Shown one piece after another: positions 1-10,847 of a DNA stretch of 64,000 nt; position 1 is the first letter of the stretch; each line of letters begins with the position of its first letter. The position numbers were made by a program, and so were the translations under genes. The stretch spans positions 42,654,870 to 42,718,869 of the forward strand of contig CM051456.1 in assembly GCA_028274465.1 (NCBI GenBank), in the 5' to 3' direction. The DNA is from Plantago ovata. Taxonomy: Eukaryota > Streptophyta > Magnoliopsida > Lamiales > Plantaginaceae. A model generated the notes under the pieces. That model searched no databases. It saw only the letters and a list, made by a program, of their open reading frames with translations, and was not told the DNA's origin.

Positions 1-30
1 ACACGTTCATCAAACTCCCCAAACCGAACC
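1..30 (-). other. Athila-1 3' LTR tip and polypurine tract
   Basis: Positions 1-12 are the reverse complement of an Athila LTR start (tgatgaacgtgt on the minus strand; other copies have tgatgaatgtgt). Positions 13-30 are the polypurine tract ggttcggtttggggagtt, identical to the one before the 3' LTR of Athila-2, -3, -4 and -5. It primes plus-strand DNA synthesis in this family. Confidence 0.9.
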
Positions 31-1828
31 TTTGCTTGTCCTCAAGCAACTAAGCTAGACTCTAATGCAAAAAACCAATGCAACACACAAAATGGAATCT
101 CATGCCAAATGAAATGAACTAATCTATTGAGTCTATCAAAAACTTATGAACAATGACCATACAAATCATAACATGGATATTGGTTGAAGAATGCCTCGAT
201 TGACTCATACACATCCACATATGCACTATGTTAAACAAGATAGTCTCTCGTAACATTCTCTACCTGGACCTAGTCAGTGACGACGTAATGAAACATGTTA
301 AAACACGAATGGTTGTCCCGTGCCTATGAAACTTATGGCTTACTACTGTTCACCAAGTTAAGAATTTCCCTCAAAGAGGTCGAACCAATACTGGCTCTCA
401 TCAAACGAAGGAGGGTTCCCTAAAAGTTCACACTCCCTTATTCTACCCATCTCTCAAGCAAAGTCATAATGAATCACCACTTCCTGAATGGCAGGACGAG
501 GGTGGTCTAGAACAGATGACACTCAAACAATTAAAAGACAAAAAATTACAACTCGATCACGAACATTACAAGAATTGAAAACCAAGACAAACACTTTGCT
601 AAACTGCTTTTTGGCTTTCTTTGGACCCTTCTTTGCTTTTTTGGGGTCTCTTTTTTTTCTTTTCTTTTTTTTCTTTTCCAGATTTTTTCTTTTTCCTGGA
701 ATTTTTTCTCTTTTTTTTCGATTTTTTTTTTTTTAATATATAGCCAGCAGTAGCACAACGAAAAAAAATTACAAAGACTCACAAACGACCTTCCATAACC
801 TATTCGAAAGAATAGGTTGGAGCACAAACTTTACGACAAAGGAAAACAAACTCACAACACTCAAAAATCAAAAAACAAGTCTAATGATAGCGTAACCCCC
901 TCCCCAAACCTTTTCGAAAGAATAGGTTGTAAACAAAGGATCACACAATTTCACACTACCTCCTTCCTAGGTGTTTAGCAATCTCAAAGAAAGGTGAAGA
1001 CTTGTTGCCTCTTAGGTACATTATTACTTGGGAAAACAGCCATAAGATCCTAACATGCATCATTCTATTATAAAGGCCTTCGTGAACCGCAGTAGAGAAA
1101 ACACCACAAAGTGATGTTGAGACTACAACAAATTCATAGAGATGAAACGCATGGTTAAAGGTCATAACTAGTTAATCCACCCAATAAAAAAGTTCAAAAA
1201 AATTGGCAATAAACTCCACATAAAAACATGCCAAACTATACTAGGATTAATGTAGTGTATGCAACTAAATACTAAGAAAGCGATAAACGTGCAAATGCTA
1301 ATGCAAACAAAAGGTTTCACGAGTAATCATAAGCAATAAGTATAGAAGTACCCAGCGATAACCCTCCCCCCCAAACCTGAACATCGTCGCTCGTCCCGAA
1401 CGTCGAAAGTTGATTATAAGGTGAAAGATATCTTCTATACGTAACCTATATTACTCAATCAAACTCGTGAGAAACCAAAACAGGTGACAAAAGAAGTGAA
1501 AAGATCAATAATTTAACATAATAGGGTAAAAATTGGGGTTCCGAATGAAATTCAGGAGGTTCGGATCTCTGGACGCCCGGGGCTAACCGCCCCAGGTGTG
1601 GGGCGATCCGCCTGGGGCGTCCAGAACGCCCTAGGCGGTCTGGCAACGCAAGTCGAATCGCCCCACATGGGGGGCGGTTCGGCCGGCGCCTCCAGACCCC
1701 TGGAGACGTCTATTTTTCCCTCAAAATGTCAAATTATCATCTTAAAACCTTTTTTATCACAAAACATATACATAAACATAAAATAAAAAACAAGGATATG
1801 CTCAAAACGACAAAACACACTAACCTTC
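31..1828 (-). other. Athila-1 3' UTR
   Basis: Long untranslated region shared with the other Athila copies. It holds two hairpins (797-818 perfect, 907-928 slightly decayed), a pyrimidine-rich tract on this strand at about 630-735 (purine-rich in the RNA), and an element-specific segment of about 350 bp (roughly 1470-1830) absent from Athila-4. That segment contains a GC-rich palindromic block at 1571-1710 with several gggcgat/ccgcccc arms, similar to the LTR U3 modules of the family. The lysine-rich and phenylalanine-rich ORFs here are by-products of the homopurine tract. Confidence 0.75.
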
Positions 1829-3893
1829 AGTAGAGGCGGAAAAGGGTAAGCTCAAGATGATCAACCTCCCTTTGATCACTAGAAATCTCGAAGTATGGCT
1901 TCACTCATTGACCATTCACCTTGAAAGTATTGTCCGTCTTCCCATAAAAGAGTTCTACTACTCCGTGGGGAGCAACTTTGATAATTTCGTATGGTCCATC
2001 CCAATGAGTATGGAGCTTTCCCAGAAATAGTCGAAGGCGAGAATTAAATACCAAAGCCTTTTGCCCAGGAATCAGTTCCTTACGTATTATACCACGATCA
2101 TGATACTTCTTGGTATGTTCTTTGTAGATCTTGGCATTTTCATAAGCACCTAGGCGTAATTCATCAAGCTCATCGAGTTGCAACAACCGTTCTTCGCCAG
2201 CCTTTCCCATATCAAGATTGAGTGCTTTGATAGCCCAATACGCCTTGTGTTCCAATTCTACTGTTCACTCAGTACCAATAGAAAGGAAAACGGAAGATGG
2301 CATGCTTTCCCATACACAAGTCTGTGCGGAGTGGTTCCAATCACCGTCTTGTAGCTAGTCATGTATGCCCAAAGCGCATCATTCAATTTTCCTGCCCAAT
2401 CTTTCCTGCTAGGCTTCACTACTCGCTCCAGAATCTTCTTAATTTGACGGTTGCTAACCTCAACTTGGCCCGAAGTCTGTGGATGATATGGCATAGCAAC
2501 ACTATGGTGGACACCGTATTTCTTAAGGAGAGAGGCAAAGGTTCCATTGACGAACTGCGAACCTCCATCACTGATGATTGTCATAGGACACCCAAATCTG
2601 GAGAATGTCACATCATTCAAAAACTTCATAACAGCCGCGGCGTCATTTGTTTTTGTGGGAATTGCCTCCACCCACTTGAGTCACATAATCCACCGCAACA
2701 AGAATGTATCCATAACCTCCACTTGATGGAAATGGTCCCATGAAATCAATGTCCCATACGTCGAAAGGTTCGACCACTAGATTCCCTTGAAGGGGCATTT
2801 CGTCTTTCTTGCCAATATTACCACCTCGTTGAGATGGGTCGCAATTTTTCACAAAAGTTCGAGCATCTTGGTGCACTGTTGGCCAGAAAAATCCTACTTG
2901 CAGTACCTTGCGAGCTGTTTTTATGCCACTATAGTGTCCACCACAATGAAGCTCATGGCAATGATTCAACACACTTTGTTTCTCTTCTTGCGGCACGCAT
3001 CTCCTCTGAATTCCATCACCTCCTTCATTGAAAAGATGCGGATCATCCCATATGAAAGACCTGCAACGCTTGGCAAGAGCTCTCCTATCAGAGGCTGAAA
3101 AATTAGTTGGGAAAATACCCATAGCCAAATAGTTCACAATATCAGCATACCATGGCTCTTCATTAACCTTCATCAAGTGCTCATCGGGGAGATCCTCATT
3201 AATAGGTATCGAATCAACAGGGATATTTGGTATTCTAGACAAATGATCAGTTACCAAATTCTCCCTACCAGCTCTATCTACTATGGTCAAATCAAAATCT
3301 TGTAGCAATAGGACCCAACAGATTAATCTAGGCTTAGAATCTTGCTTAGCTATTAAATGTCTCAAAGCAGCATGATCAGTATGGACATTAAGTGGATGAC
3401 CAATCAAATAAGACCTAAACTTTTGTAAAGCAAAAACAACAGCTAAAAATTCCTTTTCAGTAGTTGTATAATTAACTTGAGCGGAGTCTAGAGTCTTACT
3501 AACATAATAAATCACACGATACTGCTTATCAACTTTTTGGCATAAAACAACACCCATAGCTAAATTCGAAGCATCACACATAATCTCAAAAGGAAGATTC
3601 CAGTCTGGTGGCACAACAATGGGAGCAGAAACAAGCTTTTCCTTAAGGGTATTAAAAGCAACTAGGCACTCATCAGAAAAATGGAAAACCACTTCTTTCG
3701 CAAGCAAGCTACTTAATGGTTTAGCAATTTTCGAAAAATCCTTAATAAACCTCCTATGAAACCCTACATGACCAAGAAAAGACTGCAATTCTTTCACACA
3801 AGTAGGTGGGAGAAGTTTTTCAATGATTTCGATCTTTGCCTTGTCTACCTCAATACCTCTTTCAGAAACTACATGTCCTAGAACAATGCCTTC
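1829..3893 (-). pseudogene. Athila-1 pol: RNase H and integrase, broken
   Basis: Minus-strand pol fragment. From 3893 downward it encodes the RT/RNase H connection ([17 protein letters not shown]), RNase H ([26 protein letters not shown]), the integrase zinc-binding domain and the catalytic core (DIDFMGPFP; then SDGGSQF; then [15 protein letters not shown]). It is decayed. The last Cys of the integrase zinc finger is Ser (NCDPSQRG against NCDPCQRG in Athila-4). A frameshift near 2670-2690 breaks the core. About 32 extra bases near 2265-2297 put the chain out of frame. A TGA (tca at 1905-1907) sits where Athila-4 has Arg. The family role is polyprotein processing products that copy and integrate the element; this copy cannot make them. 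Confidence 0.92.
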
Positions 3894-5460
3894 TGTTGGT
3901 CCCTTTAAACAACAAGAAAAGACTAGAGGGGGGGGGGGGTAAATAGTCTTTTCAAACTTTCGTCGTTTAAAAACTTTCTCAACAAGTACTTATTACTTTT
4001 CAGTAATGAGTTTGCTGATACTTAACTTTCTCAGCAAGAGCAAGTTACTTCACAGTAACTAGTTTTGCTGATACTTAAAATCAGAGAGCGGAAGTCTTTG
4101 ATACAATAAGTGCTTTGTCAGTAAGTGATAGTTTCAGCAAGTGAAGTGAGTGACTTTGTACAGATAGATATGCTTTGCTGAAAACTAAATGCAGTAAGTA
4201 AATCACACAAACACTTTTTATAGTGGTATCTGAGAGTGGCGTAATCTCTCAATTAATCCACTTCTTCCTTTCTAGGACTGAATCCACTAAGACAAGTTTG
4301 AGGTTCCTTACAACACCTATCTAGAGCGATTCAAACAGAAACCAAAGCACACTTGCTTCGTTTCCAACCTAACTAGAGAACGTAACCTTGTTCTCCACCA
4401 AACTTGGTACTTTTAATCAGCAACACTATGCTCGATTAAGTTCCCCCTGAATATCACGCCTGAAAGGGTGTATTTTCAGTTAGAGAGGTTTGGGATGAGA
4501 TAACTTAATTATAACTTATTCAGTTACAACAAGTAATCAAAGAAACAAAACTTTGAATACTTTGCAGTAAACAAGTTTGATTGTTTCTGGTGTCAAGACT
4601 TGTTCTTGTTCGAAAGAAAGAAAGAACACTTAACTAATTTCTTAGTCGTGTAAGTTCTACATCTTCACAAGTAGCCTTTTCAAGCTTTAAGTCTTGGAAT
4701 GGATCAATGGCAGTAAAGAGTGTTTGAAGGGTATGTGAGTTTAAGCACAAGTGAGAGTATGATCACGTTGTTGAAACACTTCAACTCTTTGCCGGATGAC
4801 CTCTATTTATAGTGAGTTTGAATTTCAAATTCTAAGGCTTTTGTTCCTTAAAATGTCACTATCTTGCTTTTGTACTTTCAGCAGCGTCCTTGTTTGTCTT
4901 CTAGTCTTCATGTCCTTCGTGTGCATGCTTTGCATTTAATGCTTATTTGAATGAAATTGAAACAGTAACATTGGAGCGCAAACACAAGTACTTTCAGCAA
5001 GAGGTCACAAATGTTCATCAGCAAGTCGCCAGTCTCAGTTTCAGCAAGCACAACCTACTCTGTCGTTTTGATTTTCACTTATGCAATGTTGTTGCTGAAG
5101 TTTCCACTTTCTGAGCAACATGTGCCTTTGTAGATACCTGTCTTCAGAAATCTTCTAGTCTTCAGATCTTCGAATTCTTCAAGTTTCTGAGCGGTTCTAA
5201 ATGCTTCAATAGTTTGTTTGTGTAAACAAAGTACATCATCAGCAAATGCTTCAATAGGTTGTATTTCTTTTCAGAAAACAAGATACATCATAAGCGGTAA
5301 AACCAACCTATCTAGCACCTACTCTAAGTCTTCAGCAAACGTTCCTCTTTTACAATGTCCTTAAAATTCTAAATTCCTATGGACCTTAAGAGTACTAGTT
5401 ACTGGACTTTCCTTAATTTAGCATGGTTAATTGCTCATCAAAATTACAAGTTTCCTAACA
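3894..5460 (-). repeat. Sire-1 3' LTR
   Basis: LTR of 1567 bp. On the minus strand it begins tgttaggaaacttg at 5460 and ends gggaccaaca at 3894. It matches the 5' LTR of Sire-2 (7993-9571) almost throughout in inverted orientation. It holds a TATA-like ctataaatag on the minus strand at about 4803-4812, a long G run at about 3929-3940, and many copies of the word ttcagcaa/ttgctgaa. Confidence 0.92.
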
Positions 5461-5479
5461 AATTTCCCCCTTTTTGATG
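5461..5479 (-). other. Sire-1 polypurine tract
   Basis: Minus-strand catcaaaaagggggaaatt lies directly against the LTR start. Position and composition fit the plus-strand primer of a Sirevirus. Confidence 0.85.
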
Positions 5480-7992
5480 TTAGCAATCCATGGCTAAATT
5501 AATTGTTACCGTTTAAGAGGTTTCTGATGTTGAATAACTCAGTTGATTAATGCAAGCATACTTGAATAATTAAACAGCAAGCATAAGTAAATTGCATAAT
5601 CAAAAACCAATAAGAGTCAAAAGCTTCATTGCTGATAGTTATCTTTCAGTAAGTTTACAGGAAAGATCAGAGATAACTACACAAAATCAGCAAATAAAAA
5701 CTTCAACAGAATTATTACAGAGAGTTAAGCTCTTCCAAAGGATTTTCTCAAAATCTCTCTTACAGTCTTCTCAGCAAATGCAGTGAATTCAATACAGTCC
5801 TTTTCGTAATCTTCAAGTAGCTTACGGACTTGTAGTTGAAGAATCCTTGCATTTTTGCAGGCGGTATGATAATGCTTTTCAGTATTCATTTCCATGTAGT
5901 GAACTACCCATAAATGCATGCCCCAATTGCTGGCATGGAGAAGTTGTGTATCTGAAATGCTTTTAGGATGAATCTTCCTTAGCCAGAGAAGATCTTCTTC
6001 TTGATCCAATAGTAGTTCTTTTTACTGAGACTTCTAGATTCAACCATCTCCCAGCAATATTTCTTGGTAGGGACTCAGCCCTTTCTTTTCTTTTTACCTT
6101 GAGATCAATCCAAGTGAACATCTGGTTCAGTATGGTTGTTGGAAAGAACTCATTCACCAGCAAGTCTTCGAGCTTTAAGATCCAGCAACCATGAACGTTT
6201 CTGATCACGTTCTGAGTGGTTTCATTATTGCTGGTCTTTGTATATTCAATGCCGGAGCCAATAGCAATGCTGGCCAGCCTCTTTTCTTCCTGTCTTTGCC
6301 TTCTTCTTCTTGACTTTGCATTGTCTTGATCTCTTGTTGGAGATCTTGAGTCAGAAGAGAAATGTTTTGAATGGCGAGACGGAGTTAAGGTTGTTAAAGG
6401 TTTAGCTCTTATGGCTTGAGCTATTGTCTGATTGTCATCATCATCATCTTCATTCAGAGCTTGATGACATTCAGTATGACAGAATCCTTGAGTTTCAACA
6501 ACAGATTTTCTCTTTTTGGGACTTGCTGAATTTAACTCAGATTCTACTTGTCTTTTAGAACTTTGCTCTTTTTCAGCAAGAGGTTCTATTGTCAGTGGCG
6601 CTTCAGCAGTAGGAGGGGTTTTCTTCCTTGAAGTTCTCTTTTGTTTATCTTCCCCCGTAGACATGGATTGCATCAATGGAGTAATGTGCAAAGAGAAGAA
6701 CTCATTGCAATTTTCAGCAAGAGTACTTAGGCTGTTGTATTTCATAATGATTCGTTGATGATCAGTGGTCAGCTTTGACAATTCTTGCTAATACTCACCA
6801 TATTCTCCTCAAGTCTGCACGCTGTTGCGGCCTTATCTTCCATGAAAGTCTGAGCCTTGACTAATGCAGACTTTGCTAGCCGGAGTGCTTGACTTACTTC
6901 TTCTTCATAGCTCTTGTGATAAAGACTAATGTCTTTCTGGGCTATTGTAAGTGTAGTAGTGCGTCTCAGCACTGTAGCCAATATTTTTCCAATATCAAGC
7001 GGGCTCTCAGCAAGCAGTGCATCATTTTCAGCTTTGCAGGCTTTGTGGACTTCCCTTAGTGCCATAATTCTTGGAGTGAAATCCTCCACATTTGGGAACG
7101 GCACTAGATTTGGGGTCAAGGAATGAACTTTGAGCTCTGAAGCAAATTGATCATCTTGTAACAGCAATTCTCCTCTCAAGTCATCTCCTTCATCATTTTC
7201 GTAGTCAGGAGGAGGAATTTCAACCACTTCGGGGTCTTTCTTGGAATTTTCATCCTCATTGGCTGATAGATCATCTTCATCCTCAGATTCATCAAGGCCA
7301 TCAACCTTGGAACCTAAGTCAGCAGCTTCATTCCCTTTTGGTTGAGTGGTTGTTGATGGCAACGCTTAAGACTCAACAACTGGAGTTTCACCAGTAGTTA
7401 GTTTTAATTGAGTAGTTGCTGAAGGCAACGTTTGAGACTCAATTGCTTGAGTTTCACCAGTAGTAAGTGGAAGGGAGGGGACTTCCTGTGGCTTTACTCC
7501 TGAAGATTGAGCAATGTCCAAATTCTGCGTATGCCTTGCATGAATTTGGAGACTGTTTTGTAGTGCTCTTTGGTAATATTCATCCATTTGTTCTTCATCA
7601 TCAAGGTTTAGATCAGTGACCTTGGCATCGAGTAAACATAACTCGGCATCAGAAAGCTTGCCTTTGCCTAGTTTCAAAGCGGCTCACTTTCTGGCGTATT
7701 CTTCCTCAGTTTCAGTGCCTTGTACAGGTGCTTGAGTACTGGTTTCAACAGGAGCAGGTTGAGATTCATGCTGAGTTGGTGTTTGTTCAGCTTGCTGATT
7801 GTCTTGTTTCTCAGTTTCAGCAACTGTCAGTTTGAGTCCACCAGCATCAGGACTAGGACCTTGATTGTCATCATCGTCGTCCTTTTTATCCTTTGAATCT
7901 TTCCCTTCATTATCACTGGGATCAGTTGGGATGTTTTCATCTTCTTCCTCTTCATCATCATCAGTCAAGATAACCAACTCGAGATGCTTATA
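5480..7992 (-). pseudogene. Sire-1 envelope-like ORF region, C-terminal part, decayed
   Basis: Minus-strand open stretches from 7992 down to about 5725 form one decayed reading frame. It has in-frame stops at 7684-7686 (TGA) and 7366-7368 (TAA), a frame change near 6770, and a return to the first frame near 6000. The protein is very acidic at its start (LTDDDEEEEDE, KDKKDDDDD), then Gln/Thr/Pro-rich, with two copies of a roughly 22-residue repeat (LTTGET...ESQTLPSATTQ) encoded by a 66-bp tandem repeat at about 7350-7480. A basic region follows (SRRRRQRQEEKR). Its place between pol and the 3' LTR in a Sirevirus, and the related ORF in Sire-2, make it the envelope-like third ORF. I see no signal peptide or clear transmembrane segment. 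No homology to the Sire-2 ORF can be shown, because the two visible parts do not overlap. About 250 bp next to the polypurine tract look non-coding. Confidence 0.6.
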
Positions 7993-9571
7993 TGTTAGGA
8001 AACTTGTAATTTTGATGAGCAATTAACCATGCTAAATTAAGGAAAGTCCAGTAACTAGTACTCTTAAGGTCCATAGGAATTTAGAATTTTAAGGACATTG
8101 TAAAAGAGGAACGTTTGCTGAAGACTTAGAGTAGGTGCTAGATAGGTTGGTTTTACCGCTTATGATGTATCTTGTTTTCTGAAAAGAAATACAACCTATT
8201 GAAGCATTTGCTGATGATGTACTTTGTTTTTACAAACAAACTATTGAAGCATTTAGAACCGCTCAGAAACTTGAAGATTTCGAAGACTGAAGACTAGAAG
8301 ATTTCTGAAGACTGGTATGTACAAAGGCACATGTTGCTCAGAAAGTGGAAACTTCAGCAACAGCATTGCATAAGTGAAAATCTAAACGATAGAGTAGGTT
8401 GTGCTTGTTGAAACTGAGACTGAACACTTGCTGATGGAACATTTGTGACCTCTTGCTGAAAGTACTTGTATTTGCGCTCCAATGTTACTGTTTGAATTTC
8501 ATTCAAATGAGCATTAAATGCCAAGCATGCATGCGAAGGACATGAAGACTAGAAGACAAACAAGGACGCTGCTGAAAGTACAAAAGCAAGATAGTGACAT
8601 TTTAAGGAACAAAGGCCTTAGAATTTGAAATTCAAACGACTCCTTATTTCACTATAAATAGAGGTCATCCGGCAAAGAGTTGAAGTGTGTCAACAACGTG
8701 ATCATACTCTCACTTGTTCTTAAATTCACATACTCTTCAAACACTCTTACTGCCATTGATCCGTTCCAAGACTTAAAGCTTGAAATAACTACTTGTGAAG
8801 AAGTAGAACCTACATGGCTAAGAAATTAGTTAAGTGTTCTTTCTTTCTTTCGAACAAGAACAAGTCTTGACACCAGAAACAATCAAACTTGTTTACTGCA
8901 AAGTATTCAAAGTTTTGTTTCTTAGATTACTTGTTGTAACTGAATAAGTTATAATTAAGTTATCTCATCCCAAACCTCTCTAACTGAAAATACACCCTTT
9001 CAGGCGTGATATTCAGGGGGAACTTAATCGAGAATAGTGTTGCTGTTTAAAAGTACCAAGTTTGGTGGAGAACAAGGTTACGTTCTCTAGTTAGGTTGGA
9101 GACGAAGCAAGTGTGCTTTGGTTTCTGTTTGAATCGCTCTAGATAGGTGTTGTAAGGAACCTCAATATTATCTTAGTGGATTCAGTCCTAGAAAGGACAA
9201 AGTGGATTAGTTGAGAGATTACGCCACTCTCAGATACCACTATAAAAGTGTTTGTGTGATTTACTTACTGTACTTAGTTTTCAGCAAAGCATATCTATCT
9301 GTACACAATCACTCACTTCATGACTTGCTGAAACTATCATTTACTGACAAAGCACTTATTGTATCAAAGACTTCCGCTCTCTGATTTTAAGTATCAGCAA
9401 ACCTAGTTACTGAAAAGTAACTTGCGCTTGCTGAGAAAGTTAAGTATCAACAAACTCATTACTGAAAAGTAATAAGCACTTGCTGAGAAAGTTTTTAAAA
9501 CGACGAAAGTTTGAAAAGACTATTCACCCCCCCCCCCTCTAGTCTTTTCTTGTTGTTTAAAGGGACCAATA
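7993..9571 (+). repeat. Sire-2 5' LTR
   Basis: LTR of 1579 bp, tgttaggaaac at the start and gggaccaata at the end; the terminal CA motif aca has become ata. A TATA-like ctataaatag lies at 8652-8661 and a C run at about 9527-9537, near the 3' end. Together with the Sire-1 LTR it makes a large inverted repeat around the 2.5 kb at 5461-7992. Confidence 0.92.
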
Positions 9572-9573
9572 AG

Positions 9574-9586
9574 TGGTATCAGAGCC
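9574..9586 (+). other. Sire-2 primer binding site
   Basis: tggtatcagagcc, complementary to the 3' end of initiator tRNA-Met, two bases after the LTR. This is the usual minus-strand primer site of plant Copia elements. Confidence 0.93.
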
Positions 9587-9681
9587 AGGTTCTTTAACCT
9601 TCAGCACTGAACCTAGATCCCCTTAGGTGCTTTCCGTAAATCACTCTCACTTGATCAGTTTGGTAGTGTTTTGCTGACAGG

Positions 9682-10847
9682 ATGTCTTTAGGAGACGCTC
9701 CCTTGTTGAAGCTGGAAAACTACGAAAAATGGTGAAACAACATGATGCTACATCTTGAGGCCATTAGTGATGAGATGGTTACTGTCATTAATGATGGACA
9801 TATCAAGATCACTAAGGTTGAAAGAAGTTTTCCTCACAAAACCACTGAAGCTGGAACGGAAACTATCTTAGGCGAACCGGTTGATACCGTTGTTCCAAAA
9901 CCAAGAGAGGAATGGACTTCCAACGAAGCTAAGAGATTCCGTCTTGATGGCCAAGCAAGAAACATCATCATTCGATCAACTCCGGATGCCATACAGTGCA
10001 AACTGTGGGGTGCTAAAACTACTAAGGAAGCTTGGAAAATGGTTCAAGATCTTTGTGCTGGATCTGACAAAACCAAGGAAAACAAACTTGAAGTGCTGAA
10101 ATTAAAGTTCCAGAACTTTAAACAAGGTACAAACGAGTCACTGGAAGACTTGGACTTCAGATTCACAACTCTTGTTAGTGAAATGGCAGCCATGGGTGTT
10201 GGAAATCTTTACTCAGATTCTGAGACGGTGAAAACCATCATCAGAAGTCTGAATCAAGAATGGATCCACACTCAGAACTTCTACTATAATCAAGGAATGT
10301 CAGACATTACACCAACAGAGTTGATCTCTCATCTTGCTACTGTCAATTACGAGACAAAGCAAAGAGAAAATGTGTTTGCTGAAAACTCACAAAACATTGC
10401 TCTTGCTGCAAAGCCGTCATCTTCTGAAAAGAAGAATGATAAAGAGCCTGTTGATGAAAACTCTTTGGTTGTCAAAAACATGAAGAAATTCATCAGTAAG
10501 GAACTTGAAAGGCGAAAAGCAAAAGAGAAGCTGAAAAAGCATCTTGGTAACAACTACCATAAGTACAAGAATGAGACTAGCTCGCTGAACAAGCAAGCTC
10601 AGCAAGCAACTTCATCAGAAGAACCAGCAGTTGGAAATGATCTCTGCTTTTACTGCAAAAATCCTAGACACTTCAAAGCAAATTGCCCTTTGCTGAAAGG
10701 CAAATCTGCTGAAAAGAAGAAGAAGTTCAAAAGAGCTTTTATTGCTGAAGAAAAGAAGAAACTTCAAGCAAAAATCGATGCATTATGTACTGATACAAGC
10801 TCCGAAGACAGTGAGGATGAAAGCTCAGACACTGACGATGAAGAAAC
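9682..10847 (+). pseudogene. Sire-2 gag, N-terminal part
   Basis: Capsid/nucleocapsid precursor. The probable start is ATG 9682 (MSLGDAPLLKLENYEKW), followed after 17 codons by TGA at 9733-9735, very likely a former Trp codon; the frame then stays open from 9736 to 10847. The central part is the Copia-type Gag domain (LWGAKTTKEAWKMVQDL; LKLKFQNFKQGTNESLEDLDFRF). A lysine-rich segment follows, then a perfect CCHC zinc knuckle (CFYCKNPRHFKANC, about 10645-10687), then an acidic tail. Copia-1 inserted at 10847/10848; the duplicated gaaac shows that the frame continues at 31176. Confidence 0.92.

Larger units (their letters stand above)
1..3893 (-). mobile_element. Athila-1: Ty3/Gypsy Athila element, 3' part
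   Basis: Minus-strand Athila retrotransposon cut by both the window edge and a later insertion. Read on the minus strand it holds RNase H and integrase, a long 3' UTR, the polypurine tract and the first 12 bases of the 3' LTR. Its pol matches Athila-4 closely. The right edge at 3893 is where the Sirevirus Sire-1 begins, inside the RT/RNase H part of pol; ccttc at 3889-3893 should be the left copy of the target duplication, and its partner lies beyond the window. The missing RT, protease, gag and 5' LTR should lie outside the window. Confidence 0.93.
3894..7992 (-). mobile_element. Sire-1: Ty1/Copia Sirevirus-type element, 3' part
   Basis: Minus-strand element represented by its 3' LTR (3894-5460), polypurine tract and the 3' part of an envelope-like ORF region. 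It inserted into the pol of Athila-1 and was itself cut at 7992 by Sire-2, a plus-strand element of the same family. The Sirevirus assignment rests on the LTR shared with Sire-2, whose RT and gene order show the lineage. Its 5' half should lie beyond the right edge of the window. Confidence 0.85.

Noticed and set aside
546-827. Lys-rich and Phe-rich ORFs in Athila 3' UTRs (also near 42257, 46883, 56101, 63168)
   Set aside because: They come from the homopurine/homopyrimidine tract; the frame is not kept between copies.
3894-9571. Sire-1 and Sire-2 as one element with an internal inversion
   Set aside because: The minus part has the polypurine tract and 3' ORF next to its LTR, and the plus part has a primer site and gag next to its LTR. 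Two nested elements explain this more simply; the decisive right-hand ends lie outside the window.
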